Shown here: in pieces, positions 1 to 10,823 of the stretch
How the letters are laid out: each line of letters opens with the position of its first letter
Position numbering within the stretch: the first letter of the stretch is position 1
The notes under the pieces: model-generated
What the model was told of the DNA's origin: nothing
The model's input: only the letters and a program-made list of their open reading frames with translations
Database searches by the model: none
From: Tragulus kanchil
Taxonomy: Eukaryota > Chordata > Mammalia > Artiodactyla > Tragulidae
Assembly (NCBI GenBank): GCA_022376925.1
Contig: JAIOJX010000032.1
Location: forward strand, 176,501,479 to 176,565,478
DNA: 64,000 nucleotides
Direction: 5' to 3'
Translations under genes and position numbers: made by a program

Positions 1-9
1 AACTGTGCA

Positions 10-42
10 TGTGGTGTGTGTGTGTGTGGTGTGTGTGTGTGC
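10..42. repeat. GT microsatellite
   Basis: An interrupted (GT)n tract. The D1 copy at about 1112-1138 is shorter. Confidence 0.85.
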
Positions 43-454
43 ATTGATATGTGTGTCATATGATAACAGATGGTGAGCTGAGAACAGGACTTTCAACCCA
101 CTTTCAACTATGGCACCACCTGGACAGGATCCCCTGGATTGATGCAGTGATGTCAGAGTGGGTGGTAAGCCCCCAGGTGTGACCTCCAAGTGTGAGTCAA
201 GCTTTTTCTCCTCCAAGGACCCAAGTTCTCATCTTTGAAACAAATTCTCCTTCACTAGGACCATCTGTAACTCTCACATTTGAATATGTCTTAAAAATTT
301 ATCTTTATCTTCCTCTTGGAGTCTCCTGTATAAGAGGAAAGACCAAGTAACAGTAAAAGTTGTACCAGGGCAGGTACCACTTCTGACCCACTGCTTACTC
401 CTGGACAGTCTTGGGTCACCTCATTATGGTCCTGAAACTTGGCCTTTTAATCTG

Positions 455-1015
455 TTCAGATTGCTTATAGCAAATGCCACCAACAGGGTGGCTTATGAGC
501 AACAGAAATTTGTATCTGCTGGTTCTGGAAGCTGGGGAGTCTGAACTCAAGGTGTCAGCAGAGCTGGTGTCTGGGAGGACCCTCCTCCTGGTTCACTGAC
601 AGCTGTCCTCTCTCCGACCACACATGGTAGAGTGGACGGGGCACCTCGTGGGTTTCTTTTATGAGTGGGCTTGTGTGCTGCATACATGCTCAGTCCCTCT
701 GTCATGTCTGAGTGTTTTGCAATCCCGTGGACAATAGCCTGCCCATATCCTCTGTCCATGGGATTCTCCAGGCAAGGATACCAGAGTGGGTTGCCATGCC
801 CTTCTCAGAGGGATCTTCCTGACCTAGCAATGGAACCCCGTCTCCTGCATCTCCTGCGTCGGCAGATGGATTCTTTACTACCGCACCATTTAAACAGCAC
901 TAACCAGATTTATGACAACTCCACCTTCATGACCTAATCACCTCCTAAAGGCCCTGCATTGTAGCATCATCTCAAGGCAGGGGATGGGAGGAGTGGGTGA
1001 GCAGTGTGTCAGGAC
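455..1015 (-). mobile_element. MLT1-type MaLR LTR, antisense, interrupted (copy 1)
   Basis: Read on the minus strand, the sequence follows the 3' part of an MLT1 LTR: a GCCACC-type box around 'gggtggcttatgagcaac', then 'cacatggtagag' and 'cttcatgacctaatcacctc'. A Bov-A2 lies inside it at about 673-888. The element is cut at 1015 by the D1 junction. Confidence 0.75.
673..888 (-). mobile_element. Bov-A2-type SINE (copy 1)
   Basis: Minus-strand Bov-A2/Bov-tA sequence, recognised by 'tccatgggattctccaggca', 'agagtgggttgccatgccc' and the 'gattctttac' end. It sits inside the MLT1 LTR and is therefore younger than it. Confidence 0.85.
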
Positions 1016-1552
1016 GTTGACTTTGTGCTGACAGAGAACCAGAGACAGAAATAACAGCCTTGTAAAGGTTACATGAAATCGACCCAACATCTCCCACCAC
1101 TCAACTGTGCATGTGGTGTGTGTGTGGTGTGTGTGTGTGCATTGATATGTGTGTCATATGATAACAGATGGTGAGCTGAGAACAGGACTTTCAACCCACT
1201 TTCAACTATGGCACCACCTGGACAGGATCCCCTGGATTGATGCAGTGATGTCAGAGTGGGTGGTAAGCCCCCAGGTGTGACCTCCAAGTGTGAGTCAAGC
1301 TTTTTCTCCTCCAAGGACCCAAGTTCTCATCTTTGAAACAAATTCTCCTTCACTAGGACCATCTGTAACTCTCACATTTGAATATGTCTTAAAAATTTAT
1401 CTTTATCTTCCTCTTGGAGTCTCCTGTATAAGAGGAAAGACCAAGTAACAGTAAAAGTTGTACCAGGGCAGGTACCACTTCTGACCCACTGCTTACTCCT
1501 GGACAGTCTTGGGTCACCTCATTATGGTCCTGAAACTTGGCCTTTTAATCTG

Positions 1553-2155
1553 TTCAGATTGCTTATAGCAAATGCCACCAACAGGGTGGCTTATGAGCAA
1601 CAGAAATTTGTATCTGCTGGTTCTGGAAGCTGGGGAGTCTGAACTCAAGGTGTCAGCAGAGCTGGTGTCTGGGAGGACCCTCCTCCTGGTTCACTGACAG
1701 CTGTCCTCTCTCCGACCACACATGGTAGAGTGGACGGGGCACCCCGTGGGTTTCTTTTATGAGTGGGCTTGTGTGCTGCATACATGCTCAGTCCCTCTGT
1801 CATGTCTGAGTGTTTTGCAATCCCGTGGACAATAGCCTGCCCATATCCTCTGTCCATGGGATTCTCCAGGCAAGGATACCAGAGTGGGTTGCCATGCCCT
1901 TCTCAGAGGGATCTTCCTGACCTAGCAATGGAACCCCGTCTCCTGCATCTCCTGCGTCGGCAGATGGATTCTTTACTACCGCACCATTTAAACAGCACTA
2001 ACCAGATTTATGACAACTCCACCTTCATGACCTAATCACCTCCTAAAGGCCCTGCATTGTAGCATCATCTCAAGGCAGGGGATGGGAGGAGTGGGTGAGC
2101 AGTGTGTCAGGACTTGAACACATGAATTTTAGGAAACACAAGCACTCCATCTGAG
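1553..2155 (-). mobile_element. MLT1-type MaLR LTR, antisense (copy 2)
   Basis: The D1 copy of the same LTR. It runs on past the duplication end into 'cacatgaattttaggaaaca', the expected MLT1 continuation, so this copy has the native right flank. Confidence 0.75.
1771..1986 (-). mobile_element. Bov-A2-type SINE (copy 2)
   Basis: D1 copy of the SINE at 673-888, essentially identical. Confidence 0.85.
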
Positions 2156-2649
2156 GTACTCAGGTTTCTCATTTGTGAGATGAGCTTTGTCACACCCAGA
2201 TATCAAGCTGTTTTGGGGCCCAGAGGAACTAAATCGAATAAAGGCTCCAGCACCAAGCCTGTGCTCAGTGAACTGCACCCAGTACAGGAACTGGAGCTCA
2301 GTCTCTGAGTTGAAGAATAGAGTTTGTCAACTTGGGAAAAGCCAAGAGGAATGGGAGTCTGTGCATGGTTGAATGTGCACCAAGGCATGTTTGTGTGTGT
2401 CTCCAGGCTTGTATGTGTCTGTGCTTGTGTATAAGTGGGGACGAGGGCTCCTGAGGGCTGAAGACAAATCAAATTCTTGACTTGCCTACCTTGTTCTGCC
2501 TTTCTTCATTCAGGAAGTCACCCAAGCTCCAAGTGCGGTTGATGAACCAGTACAATCCTGAGAACTTAAGGGAAATGCAGTGCCTCAATTTCAGGTCTTA
2601 CCCAAGACCACAGAGTCTGAATCTGCATTTCAACAACCCCTTCAGCTGT
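2156..2649. other. No recognisable feature
   Basis: Unique-looking sequence (within D2). It includes a short TG-rich patch near 2390-2440. The frames across it on both strands are uninterrupted for under 90 codons and show no known motif. Confidence 0.6.
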
Positions 2650-2740
2650 TTCCTGGGGAATCCCATGGACAGGGGAGCCTGGTGGACTGCGGTCCATAGG
2701 GTCACAAAGACTCAGATGTGACTGAAGTGACTCAGTACGC
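2650..2740 (+). mobile_element. Bov-tA/Bov-A 3' fragment
   Basis: 'aatcccatggacagggg', 'agcctggtgg' and 'gggtcacaaagactcag' are the 3' part of a sense Bov-A monomer. The head is missing. Second copy 3841-3931; a third copy starting inside the element lies at 5047-5100. Confidence 0.8.
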
Positions 2741-3040
2741 AGGTGTAGCGCTGGAAGTCAAGAATGCTCAGCTTGAGTCTCAAAATGCTTCTTTCTTCAT
2801 ATGGCTGAAGCAAGTTGTTACCCTCTCACTTACTTCTCCATATGCCCACTGGAGCCTGAGTGATGGAATTCTAGTCTTTAGAACTCAACTGAGAAAGGGA
2901 GGTATATTTCGTAGGCTGGTTTCCACAGAACTCACATTGGAAGATCATTGATGAAAGGGACAATGTTTAGATCTGTTTATAAATGAACACAAGTTGCCAG
3001 GATAAGTGTGATGCCTTAATGAGACAGAGACTTTTGACTC

Positions 3041-3195
3041 TTTCATCACATTTAACCTCATGATGGCTCTAGGGGATCAGCTTTATTAAACCCATTTTAC
3101 AGATAAGAAAACTGGGTGTGGGGAGGTTAAGTGACTTTTTCCAATGCTCACAGGTAGTGAAGGATGGATCCTCAAATGGCCAGTCCAGTCTTTGA
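3041..3195 (-). mobile_element. MIR SINE, antisense (copy 1)
   Basis: 'cccattttacagataagaaa' followed by 'aggttaagtgac' is the MIR core read in reverse. It occurs three times through D2 and D3 (also 4232-4386 and 5403-5557). Confidence 0.75.
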
Positions 3196-4589
3196 TAGTA
3201 GATATCAAGCTGATTTTAGGACCTAATCACCTCCTAAAGGCCCTGCATTGTAGCATCATCTCAAGGCAGGGGATGGGAGGAGTGGGTGAGCAGTGTGTCA
3301 GGACTTGAACACATGAATTTTAGGAAACACAAGCACTCCATCTGAGGTACTCAGGTTTCTCATTTGTGAGATGAGCTTTGTCACACCCAGATATCAAGCT
3401 GTTTTGGGGCCCAGAGGAACTAAATCGAATAAAGGCTCCAGCACCAAGCCTGTGCTCAGTGAACTGCACCCAGTACAGGAACTGGAGCTCAGTCTCTGAG
3501 TTGAAGAATAGAGTTTGTCAACTTGGGAAAAGCCAAGAGGAATGGGAGTCTGTGCATGGTTGAATGTGCACCAAGGCATGTTTGTGTGTGTCTCCAGGCT
3601 TGTATGTGTCTGTGCTTGTGTATAAGTGGGGACGAGGGCTCCTGAGGGCTGAAGACAAATCAAATTCTTGACTTGCCTACCTTGTTCTGCCTTTCTTCAT
3701 TCAGGAAGTCACCCAAGCTCCAAGTGCGGTTGATGAACCAGTACAATCCTGAGAACTTAAGGGAAATGCAGTGCCTCAATTTCAGGTCTTACCCAAGACC
3801 ACAGAGTCTGAATCTGCATTTCAACAACCCCTTCAGCTGTTTCCTGGGGAATCCCATGGACAGGGGAGCCTGGTGGACTGCGGTCCATAGGGTCACAAAG
3901 ACTCAGATGTGACTGAAGTGACTCAGTACGCAGGTGTAGCGCTGGAAGTCAAGAATGCTCAGCTTGAGTCTCAAAATGCTTCTTTCTTCATATGGCTGAA
4001 GCAAGTTGTTACCCTCTCACTTACTTCTCCATATGCCCACTGGAGCCTGAGTGATGGAATTCTAGTCTTTAGAACTCAACTGAGAAAGGGAGGTATATTT
4101 CGTAGGCTGGTTTCCACAGAACTCACATTGGAAGATCATTGATGAAAGGGACAATGTTTAGATCTGTTTATAAATGAACACAAGTTGCCAGGATAAGTGT
4201 GATGCCTTAATGAGACAGAGACTTTTGACTCTTTCATCACATTTAACCTCATGATGGCTCTAGGGGATCAGCTTTATTAAACCCATTTTACAGATAAGAA
4301 AACTGGGTGTGGGGAGGTTAAGTGACTTTTTCCAATGCTCACAGGTAGTGAAGGATGGATCCTCAAATGGCCAGTCCAGTCTTTGATAGTAGATGAGCAT
4401 AGCAGTTGATTTTTCTTCAGTATTAAACCTAGATACAAAGTGGGGTTTTTTGTTTGCCTTTTTTTTTCTTTTTTTTCACATTGAGCCTACTGACTTAATT
4501 GAGGATCAAAATAGGGATGCCCTCAAGTCCGCTGTGTCCCTGGTGACATTGCATTTTGGAAGTCAGGAGAAGTGTTCCTTCCTGGATGC

Positions 4590-4923
4590 ATTTTATTTAT
4601 CTATTTCTGGCTGTGCTGGTTCTTCGGTGCTATGTGGACTTTTTTCTGGCTGTGCCAAGTGGAGACCACCCTGTCGCTGCAGTGCAGGGGTTTCTCATTG
4701 CCATGGCTGGTCTTGCTGTGGATCATGGACTCTAGGGCACATGGACTCTAGGGCACATGGATTCAGTTGCAGCTCCAGGGCTCTAGAGCACAGGCTCAAC
4801 AGTTGTGACTCTTGGGCTTAGATGCTCAGGGGCATGCAGGATCTTCCTGGATCAAGGATCAAACCCAATTCATGTCTCTTGCATTGGCAAGTGGATTCTT
4901 TACCACTGAGCCACTGGGGAAGC
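4590..4923 (-). mobile_element. CHR-1-type SINE, antisense (copy 1)
   Basis: The tRNA-like head lies at the right, with 'gattctttaccactgagcca' and 'ctggggaagcc'. The body carries 'agggctctagagcacagg' and ends leftward in an A/T-rich tail. A 16-bp unit is tandemly repeated inside at 4724-4755. Confidence 0.75.
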
Positions 4924-5760
4924 CTTCGGATGCATTTTAAGTTTGATTTAAAATCTGGATACTCAGGTTTGCATTTAGATGCCCTGTAAACCCCACCCCC
5001 CACCTCCCCCTCTTCTCACTTCTTTGATGCCCTGTATCGGGGATGTGACTGCGGTCCATAGGGTCACAAAGACTCAGATGTGACTGAAGTGACTCAGTAC
5101 GCAGGTGTAGCGCTGGAAGTCAAGAATGCTCAGCTTGAGTCTCAAAATGCTTCTTTCTTCATATGGCTGAAGCAAGTTGTTACCCTCTCACTTACTTCTC
5201 CATATGCCCACTGGAGCCTGAGTGATGGAATTCTAGTCTTTAGAACTCAACTGAGAAAGGGAGGTATATTTCGTAGGCTGGTTTCCACAGAACTCACATT
5301 GGAAGATCATTGATGAAAGGGACAATGTTTAGATCTGTTTATAAATGAACACAAGTTGCCAGGATAAGTGTGATGCCTTAATGAGACAGAGACTTTTGAC
5401 TCTTTCATCACATTTAACCTCATGATGGCTCTAGGGGATCAGCTTTATTAAACCCATTTTACAGATAAGAAAACTGGGTGTGGGGAGGTTAAGTGACTTT
5501 TTCCAATGCTCACAGGTAGTGAAGGATGGATCCTCAAATGGCCAGTCCAGTCTTTGATAGTAGATGAGCATAGCAGTTGATTTTTCTTCAGTATTAAACC
5601 TAGATACAAAGTGGGGTTTTTTGTTTGCCTTTTTTTTTCTTTTTTTTCACATTGAGCCTACTGACTTAATTGAGGATCAAAATAGGGATGCCCTCAAGTC
5701 CGCTGTGTCCCTGGTGACATTGCATTTTGGAAGTCAGGAGAAGTGTTCCTTCCTGGATGC

Positions 5761-6094
5761 ATTTTATTTATCTATTTCTGGCTGTGCTGGTTCTTCGGTG
5801 CTATGTGGACTTTTTTCTGGCTGTGCCAAGTGGAGACCACCCTGTCGCTGCAGTGCAGGGGTTTCTCATTGCCATGGCTGGTCTTGCTGTGGATCATGGA
5901 CTCTAGGGCACATGGACTCTAGGGCACATGGATTCAGTTGCAGCTCCAGGGCTCTAGAGCACAGGCTCAACAGTTGTGACTCTTGGGCTTAGATGCTCAG
6001 GGGCATGCAGGATCTTCCTGGATCAAGGATCAAACCCAATTCATGTCTCTTGCATTGGCAAGTGGATTCTTTACCACTGAGCCACTGGGGAAGC
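5761..6094 (-). mobile_element. CHR-1-type SINE, antisense (copy 2)
   Basis: D3 copy of the element at 4590-4923, including the internal 16-bp tandem repeat. Confidence 0.75.
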
Positions 6095-6328
6095 CTTCGG
6101 ATGCATTTTAAGTTTGATTTAAAATCTGGATACTCAGGTTTGCATTTAGATGCCCTGTAAACCCCACCCCCCACCTCCCCCTCTTCTCACTCATTTTCTT
6201 TGATGCCTCCCTGTGACTTTCAGGACTCCAGGGAAGACTGTCACAAACCCCCACCCTAAGCCCAAGGGGACATTTCTATCTCAATGGGAGGATTTTGCTG
6301 CTGTATGACTGTGTGAATTTGCCCCTAC

Positions 6329-7224
6329 AAAACTACTTGGGAAATCTAGGTTGCTTACATGTGCTAGCTATTGGATAGAGTGCTGCAATGAACACTGGGG
6401 TACAGGTGTCTCTTTCTATTTTGATTTCATCAAGATATATGCCTAATAATGGGATTGCTGGGTCATATGGTGCTTCTATTTTTAGTTTTTTAAGGTATCT
6501 CCATACTGTCTTCCATAGTGGTTGTATCAATTTACATTCCCATCAACAACGCAGGAGTGTTCCCTTTTCTCCGCACCCTCTCCAGCATTTATTATCTGTA
6601 GATTTTTTAATGGTGGCCATTCTGACTGGTATGAGGTGTGGGTAAAGAAACTACGGTACATATATACAATGGAATACTTCTCAGCCTTAAAAAGAAATAC
6701 GGAAGAATCAGTCCTAGTGGTGTGGATGTATCTAGAACCTATTACACAAAGTGAAGTAAGTCAAAAAGAAAAGGGCAAATGCAGTATACTAATGCATACA
6801 TATGGAATCTAGTAAGATGGTACTGATAAATACACATGCAGAACAGCGATAGAGAAATAGAGAGAACAGACCTATTGTCATTGGGGAGAGGGAAGATCAG
6901 ACAAGAGGTATGGAAAGAGCAAAGAAATGTACGCTATTATATGTAATAGCGATTATCACTGTGATTAAGCTGTAAGACTAAGGGAACCTAGATGGAGACT
7001 AAGCATCAACCTAGGTAGGTGGGAAGGGGGAAGAGGAGAGAGGGCTCAGGGGAGAGGGGTCAGGAATATACCTATGACTGTTTGGGGATTGTGTATACCT
7101 GTAAACAAGAAAACTCTGTAAAAATGTGTAAGAATAACTTCACTGTACTAAAACAAATATACCCCAGTTAAAAAAAATGCACACACACACACACACACAC
7201 AAACCGAAAAAACTACTTGGGAAA
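6329..7224 (+). mobile_element. Twin-primed (5'-inverted) L1 with 16-bp TSD
   Basis: The 16-mer 'aaaactacttgggaaa' flanks the insertion at 6329-6344 and 7209-7224. The left arm (about 6345-6640) is antisense L1 ORF2: the minus-strand frame shows '[11 protein letters not shown]' and '[15 protein letters not shown]', typical of the ORF2p C-terminal region. The right arm (about 6641-7208) is sense L1 3' end, starting near 'ggtacatatatacaatggaa' and ending in an A-run plus a short CA repeat (7181-7202). Antisense 5' arm plus sense 3' arm between TSDs is the signature of twin priming. No intact ORF remains. Confidence 0.88.
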
Positions 7225-8935
7225 ACGGAGCTAATCTCTTTAAAAGGGTACAAACCAACATCTAAGGCTAGATTATAATTCCTAATTCATAGCTAAATTC
7301 CTGACCTCCAGTCACACAGAAAGTTAGGGAGGATTAGGGCCAGAACCCATGCCCCCAGGTCCGGGAGAGCTCCTTGTCTGCCTCTTCTTTCTAGAAGATG
7401 AGAGAGCCAGGGGATGAGAGGTCAGTTGTTCACCTGAGGGCAAGGTACTCTGGCAGCTGCTCTTGTTTACCAGGAGTGGGAGAGGCCAGTGAGCTCCTGC
7501 GCGCCCTGCCTTATCCTGGGGCACTTGGTAGTTCCATGCTCATCCCAGTTCTGAAATTAATCACCACTTTTGGGAAACTCACGTGGGGAGGGGGGTGCAT
7601 GGGACTGCCAGCTGGGGAGAAGAATGGGTTCATGTAATTCCTGCTAAATTATGCAAAACCCCTGAGTCACCCCACCACACAGGGGGACAAAACCTGGCTT
7701 CTTCCCTTCAGTGGCAAGAACTCACCATTTTCTCTAGCCCCACCTCCTGCCTACTTGGCTGAAGGGATGGGTATCCTGCAGGGGTAAACTGAGCTAAAGG
7801 ACAAAAGAAATAGGTACAAAAATGTTTAGTAAAAGAAATACAGAAGAATCAGTCCTAATGGTGTGGATGTATCTAGAACCTATTACACAAAGTGAAGTAA
7901 GTCAAAAAGAAAAGGGCAAATGCAGTATACTAATGCATACATATGGAATCTAGTAAGATGGTACTGATAAATACACATGCAGAACAGCGATAGAGAAATA
8001 GAGAGAACAGACCTATTGTCATTGGGGAGAGGGAAGATCAGACAAGAGGTATGGAAAGAGCAAAGAAATGTACGCTATTATATGTAATAGCGATTATCAC
8101 TGTGATTAAGCTGTAAGACTAAGGGAACCTAGATGGAGACTAAGCATCAACCTAGGTAGGTGGGAAGGGGGAAGAGGGAGAGAGGGCTCAGGGGAGAGGG
8201 GTCAGGAATATACCTATGACTGTTTGGGGATTGTGTATACCTGTAAACAAGAAAACTCTGTAAAAATGTGTAAGAATAACTTCACTGTACTAAAACAAAT
8301 ATACCCCAGTTAAAAAAAATGCACACACACACACACACACACAAACCGAAAAAACTACTTGGGAAAACGGAGCTAATCTCTTTAAAAGGGTACAAACCAA
8401 CATCTAAGGCTAGATTATAATTCCTAATTCATAGCTAAATTCCTGACCTCCAGTCACACAGAAAGTTAGGGAGGATTAGGGCCAGAACCCATGCCCCCAG
8501 GTCCGGGAGAGCTCCTTGTCTGCCTCTTCTTTCTAGAAGATGAGAGAGCCAGGGGATGAGAGGTCAGTTGTTCACCTGAGGGCAAGGTACTCTGGCAGCT
8601 GCTCTTGTTTACCAGGAGTGGGAGAGGCCAGTGAGCTCCTGCGCGCCCTGCCTTATCCTGGGGCACTTGGTAGTTCCATGCTCATCCCAGTTCTGAAATT
8701 AATCACCACTTTTGGGAAACTCACGTGGGGAGGGGGGTGCATGGGACTGCCAGCTGGGGAGAAGAATGGGTTCATGTAATTCCTGCTAAATTATGCAAAA
8801 CCCCTGAGTCACCCCACCACACAGGGGGACAAAACCTGGCTTCTTCCCTTCAGTGGCAAGAACTCACCATTTTCTCTAGCCCCACCTCCTGCCTACTTGG
8901 CTGAAGGGATGGGTATCCTGCAGGGGTAAACTGAG
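6690..8935. repeat. Tandem duplication D4
   Basis: 6690-7793 recurs at 7831-8935 (offset 1141-1142) with a 37-bp spacer 7794-7830. A one-base change in a G-run near 8177 shifts the offset. The unit holds the sense part and tail of a twin-primed L1 plus about 580 bp of right flank. Confidence 0.95.
7831..8366 (+). mobile_element. L1 3' end, second copy without inverted arm
   Basis: D4 copy of the sense arm of the preceding L1. It starts abruptly at the duplication boundary and lacks the left TSD and the inverted arm. Confidence 0.85.
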
Positions 8936-9508
8936 GAGTTGGAAAGGCCTGGGTAGATGGGGTTATGGAAGAAAGACTCAGCCCTTGAGCTCTGGGGTCC
9001 CCTTGCAGGTTTTCACAGCCCCAGCCAAAATGCCTCCCTACTTCCTGCAGAAAGTCCCAACATCCCAGAGTCTGGGGAAAATCAGCCTCACACCTGTTCA
9101 GAGCGTTTGCTCACCCGTCTCCAACCTCATTATAGGGCAGGAAGCAAGAGGCTTTGTCCTTCTCTCCACCTATCTCTAACTCTTCTTGCAAGTTATCTTA
9201 AGGAAAGGAAAAAAGACCATAAGGGCATCTCTTTTGTTTTAAGTGCTTCATTATCATGCCTTTGTTCTCAAAACAAGCCTGAGGGCAGGGAGGTGCTTGC
9301 CCTCTGTTGCAAAGGAGGAATGTGAGCCTGCAGGAGGTGAATCTGCACAAGTTCTGCCTTCATCAGAGAAAGGAAAGCTGACCCTGGTTTCATTTTCTGG
9401 TTCTCTCAGTGGGATCCACGACTGCCCGTTTACAACAGCAAGTGGTATTCTGGTGCAGCCACTGGTTGGAATGGCACATAGCTTCACAGACACTCATGGA
9501 CTCACCTT
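8936..9508. other. No confident feature
   Basis: Moderately GC-rich sequence with no recognisable coding motif. The part near 9240-9340 weakly resembles MIR. It recurs at about 10040-10611 as part of D5. Confidence 0.5.
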
Positions 9509-9590
9509 CGTTGTGGTCGTTCAGTCACTAAGTCCTGTCGGACTCTTTGCGACCCCATGGACTGCAGCATGCTAGGCTCCCCTGTCCAAA
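9509..9590 (-). mobile_element. Bov-A/BovB 3' fragment (copy 1)
   Basis: 'tgtcggactctttgcgaccc' followed by 'catggactgcagcatgctag' matches the BovB/Bov-A 3' end on the minus strand. D5 copy at 10612-10693. Confidence 0.8.
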
Positions 9591-10823
9591 CTCTGTACTT
9601 GAGACTTTCTCCAAGAATTCACCAGCCTTCCTTTCCATTTTTTCCTCCTTCTCTTTCTTTTTCCCTCCTCTCTGCCTCACATTTTCTGTCCCTGAACTTA
9701 TTTCCAAAGCCCCATGTTTGGGAAGGTTTTTATCCGCTTCTGGACCTGACGCGCCTGCCTTATCCTGGGGCACTTGGTAGTTCCATGCTCATCCCAGTTC
9801 TGAAATTAATCACCACTTTTGGGAAACTCACGTGGGAGGGGTGCATGGGACTGCCAGCTGGGAGAAGAATGGGTTCATGTAATTCCTGCTAAATTATGCA
9901 AACCCCTGAGTCACCCCACCACACAGGGGGACAAAACCTGGCTTCTTCCCTTCAGTGGCAAGAACTCACCATTTTCTCTAGCCCCACCTCCTGCCTACTT
10001 GGCTGAAGGGATGGGTATCCTGCAGGGGTAAACTGAGGAGTTGGAAAGGCCTGGGTAGATGGGGTTATGGAAGAAAGACTCAGCCCTTGAGCTCTGGGGT
10101 CCCCTTGCGGGTTTTTCACAGCCCCAGCCAAAATGCCTCCCTACTTCCTGCAGAAAGTCCCAACATCCCAGAGTCTGGGGAAAATCAGCCTCACACCTGT
10201 TCAGAGCGTTTGCTCACCCGTCTCCAACCTCATTATAGGGCAGGAAGCAAGAGGCTTTGTCCTTCTCTCCACCTATCTCTAACTCTTCTTGCAAGTTATC
10301 TTAAGGAAAGGAAAAAAGACCATAAGGGCATCTCTTTTGTTTTAAGTGCTTCATTATCATGCCTTTGTTCTCAAAACAAGCCTGAGGGCAGGGAGGTGCT
10401 TGCCCTCTGTTGCAAAGGAGGAATGTGAGCCTGCAGGAGGTGAATCTGCACAAGTTCTGCCTTCATCAGAGAAAGGAAAGCTGACCCTGGTTTCATTTTC
10501 TGGTTCTCTCAGTGGGATCCACGACTGCCCGTTTACAACAGCAAGTGGTATTCTGGTGCAGCCACTGGTTGGAATGGCACATAGCTTCACAGACACTCAT
10601 GGACTCACCTTCGTTGTGGTCGTTCAGTCACTAAGTCCTGTCGGACTCTTTGCGACCCCATGGACTGCAGCATGCTAGGCTCCCCTGTCCAAACTCTGTA
10701 CTTGAGACTTTCTCCAAGAATTCACCAGCCTTCCTTTCCATTTTTAACTTCTTTTTTTTCTTTTTCCCTCCTCTCTGCCTCACATTTTCTGTCCCTGAAC
10801 TTATTTCCAAAGCCCCATGTTTG

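Larger units (their letters stand above)
1..2113. repeat. Tandem duplication D1
   Basis: Positions 1-1015 recur at 1103-2113 (offset 1098). The left copy is cut by the window edge, so the full unit may be longer. The copies differ mainly in GT-repeat length near the start and by single bases. An 87-bp spacer (1016-1102) separates them. The second copy continues correctly into the rest of an antisense MLT1 LTR, whereas the first breaks off inside it. This marks 1015/1016 as the anomalous junction. Confidence 0.95.
2030..4394. repeat. Tandem duplication D2
   Basis: 2030-3203 recurs at 3221-4394 (offset 1191, the longest period seen) with a 17-bp spacer at 3204-3220. The first 84 bp (2030-2113) also end D1, so that stretch occurs three times (932-1015, 2030-2113, 3221-3304). 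The copies are nearly identical. Confidence 0.95.
3876..6191. repeat. Tandem duplication D3
   Basis: 3876-5020 recurs at 5047-6191 (offset 1171). The 26-bp spacer 5021-5046 contains 'tctttgatgcc', also found just beyond the second copy (from about 6199), so it reads as a degraded version of the true right flank. 3876-4394 overlaps D2, so this 519-bp stretch occurs three times (2685, 3876, 5047). Confidence 0.95.
8643..10823. repeat. Tandem duplication D5
   Basis: 8643-9720 recurs at 9751-10823. The offset drifts from about 1108 to 1103 because the second copy has lost bases in several G, C and A runs (near 8646, 8731, 8757 and 8798). The spacer 9721-9750 starts with 'ggaaggtttttatcc', an imperfect version of the true right flank at 10832-10844. 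8643-8935 also belongs to D4, giving three copies of that part. Confidence 0.93.

Noticed and set aside
2482..2951. Frames of 77-79 codons repeated two or three times, which look like a small conserved protein family
   Set aside because: They recur only because of D2/D3, and part of the first is a Bov-A frame ('NPMDRGAWWTAVHRV'), a common SINE-derived peptide.
4393..4821. 142-codon plus-strand frame, duplicated at 5564-5992
   Set aside because: It runs largely through an antisense CHR-1 SINE; the second copy comes from D3.
6333..6530. 65-codon minus-strand frame resembling a host protein
   Set aside because: It is the C-terminal part of L1 ORF2 in the inverted arm of a dead L1.
1..10823. 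Satellite array with a ~1.1-kb monomer
   Set aside because: Each pair has a different sequence. Only the spacing is constant, so it is not a satellite.
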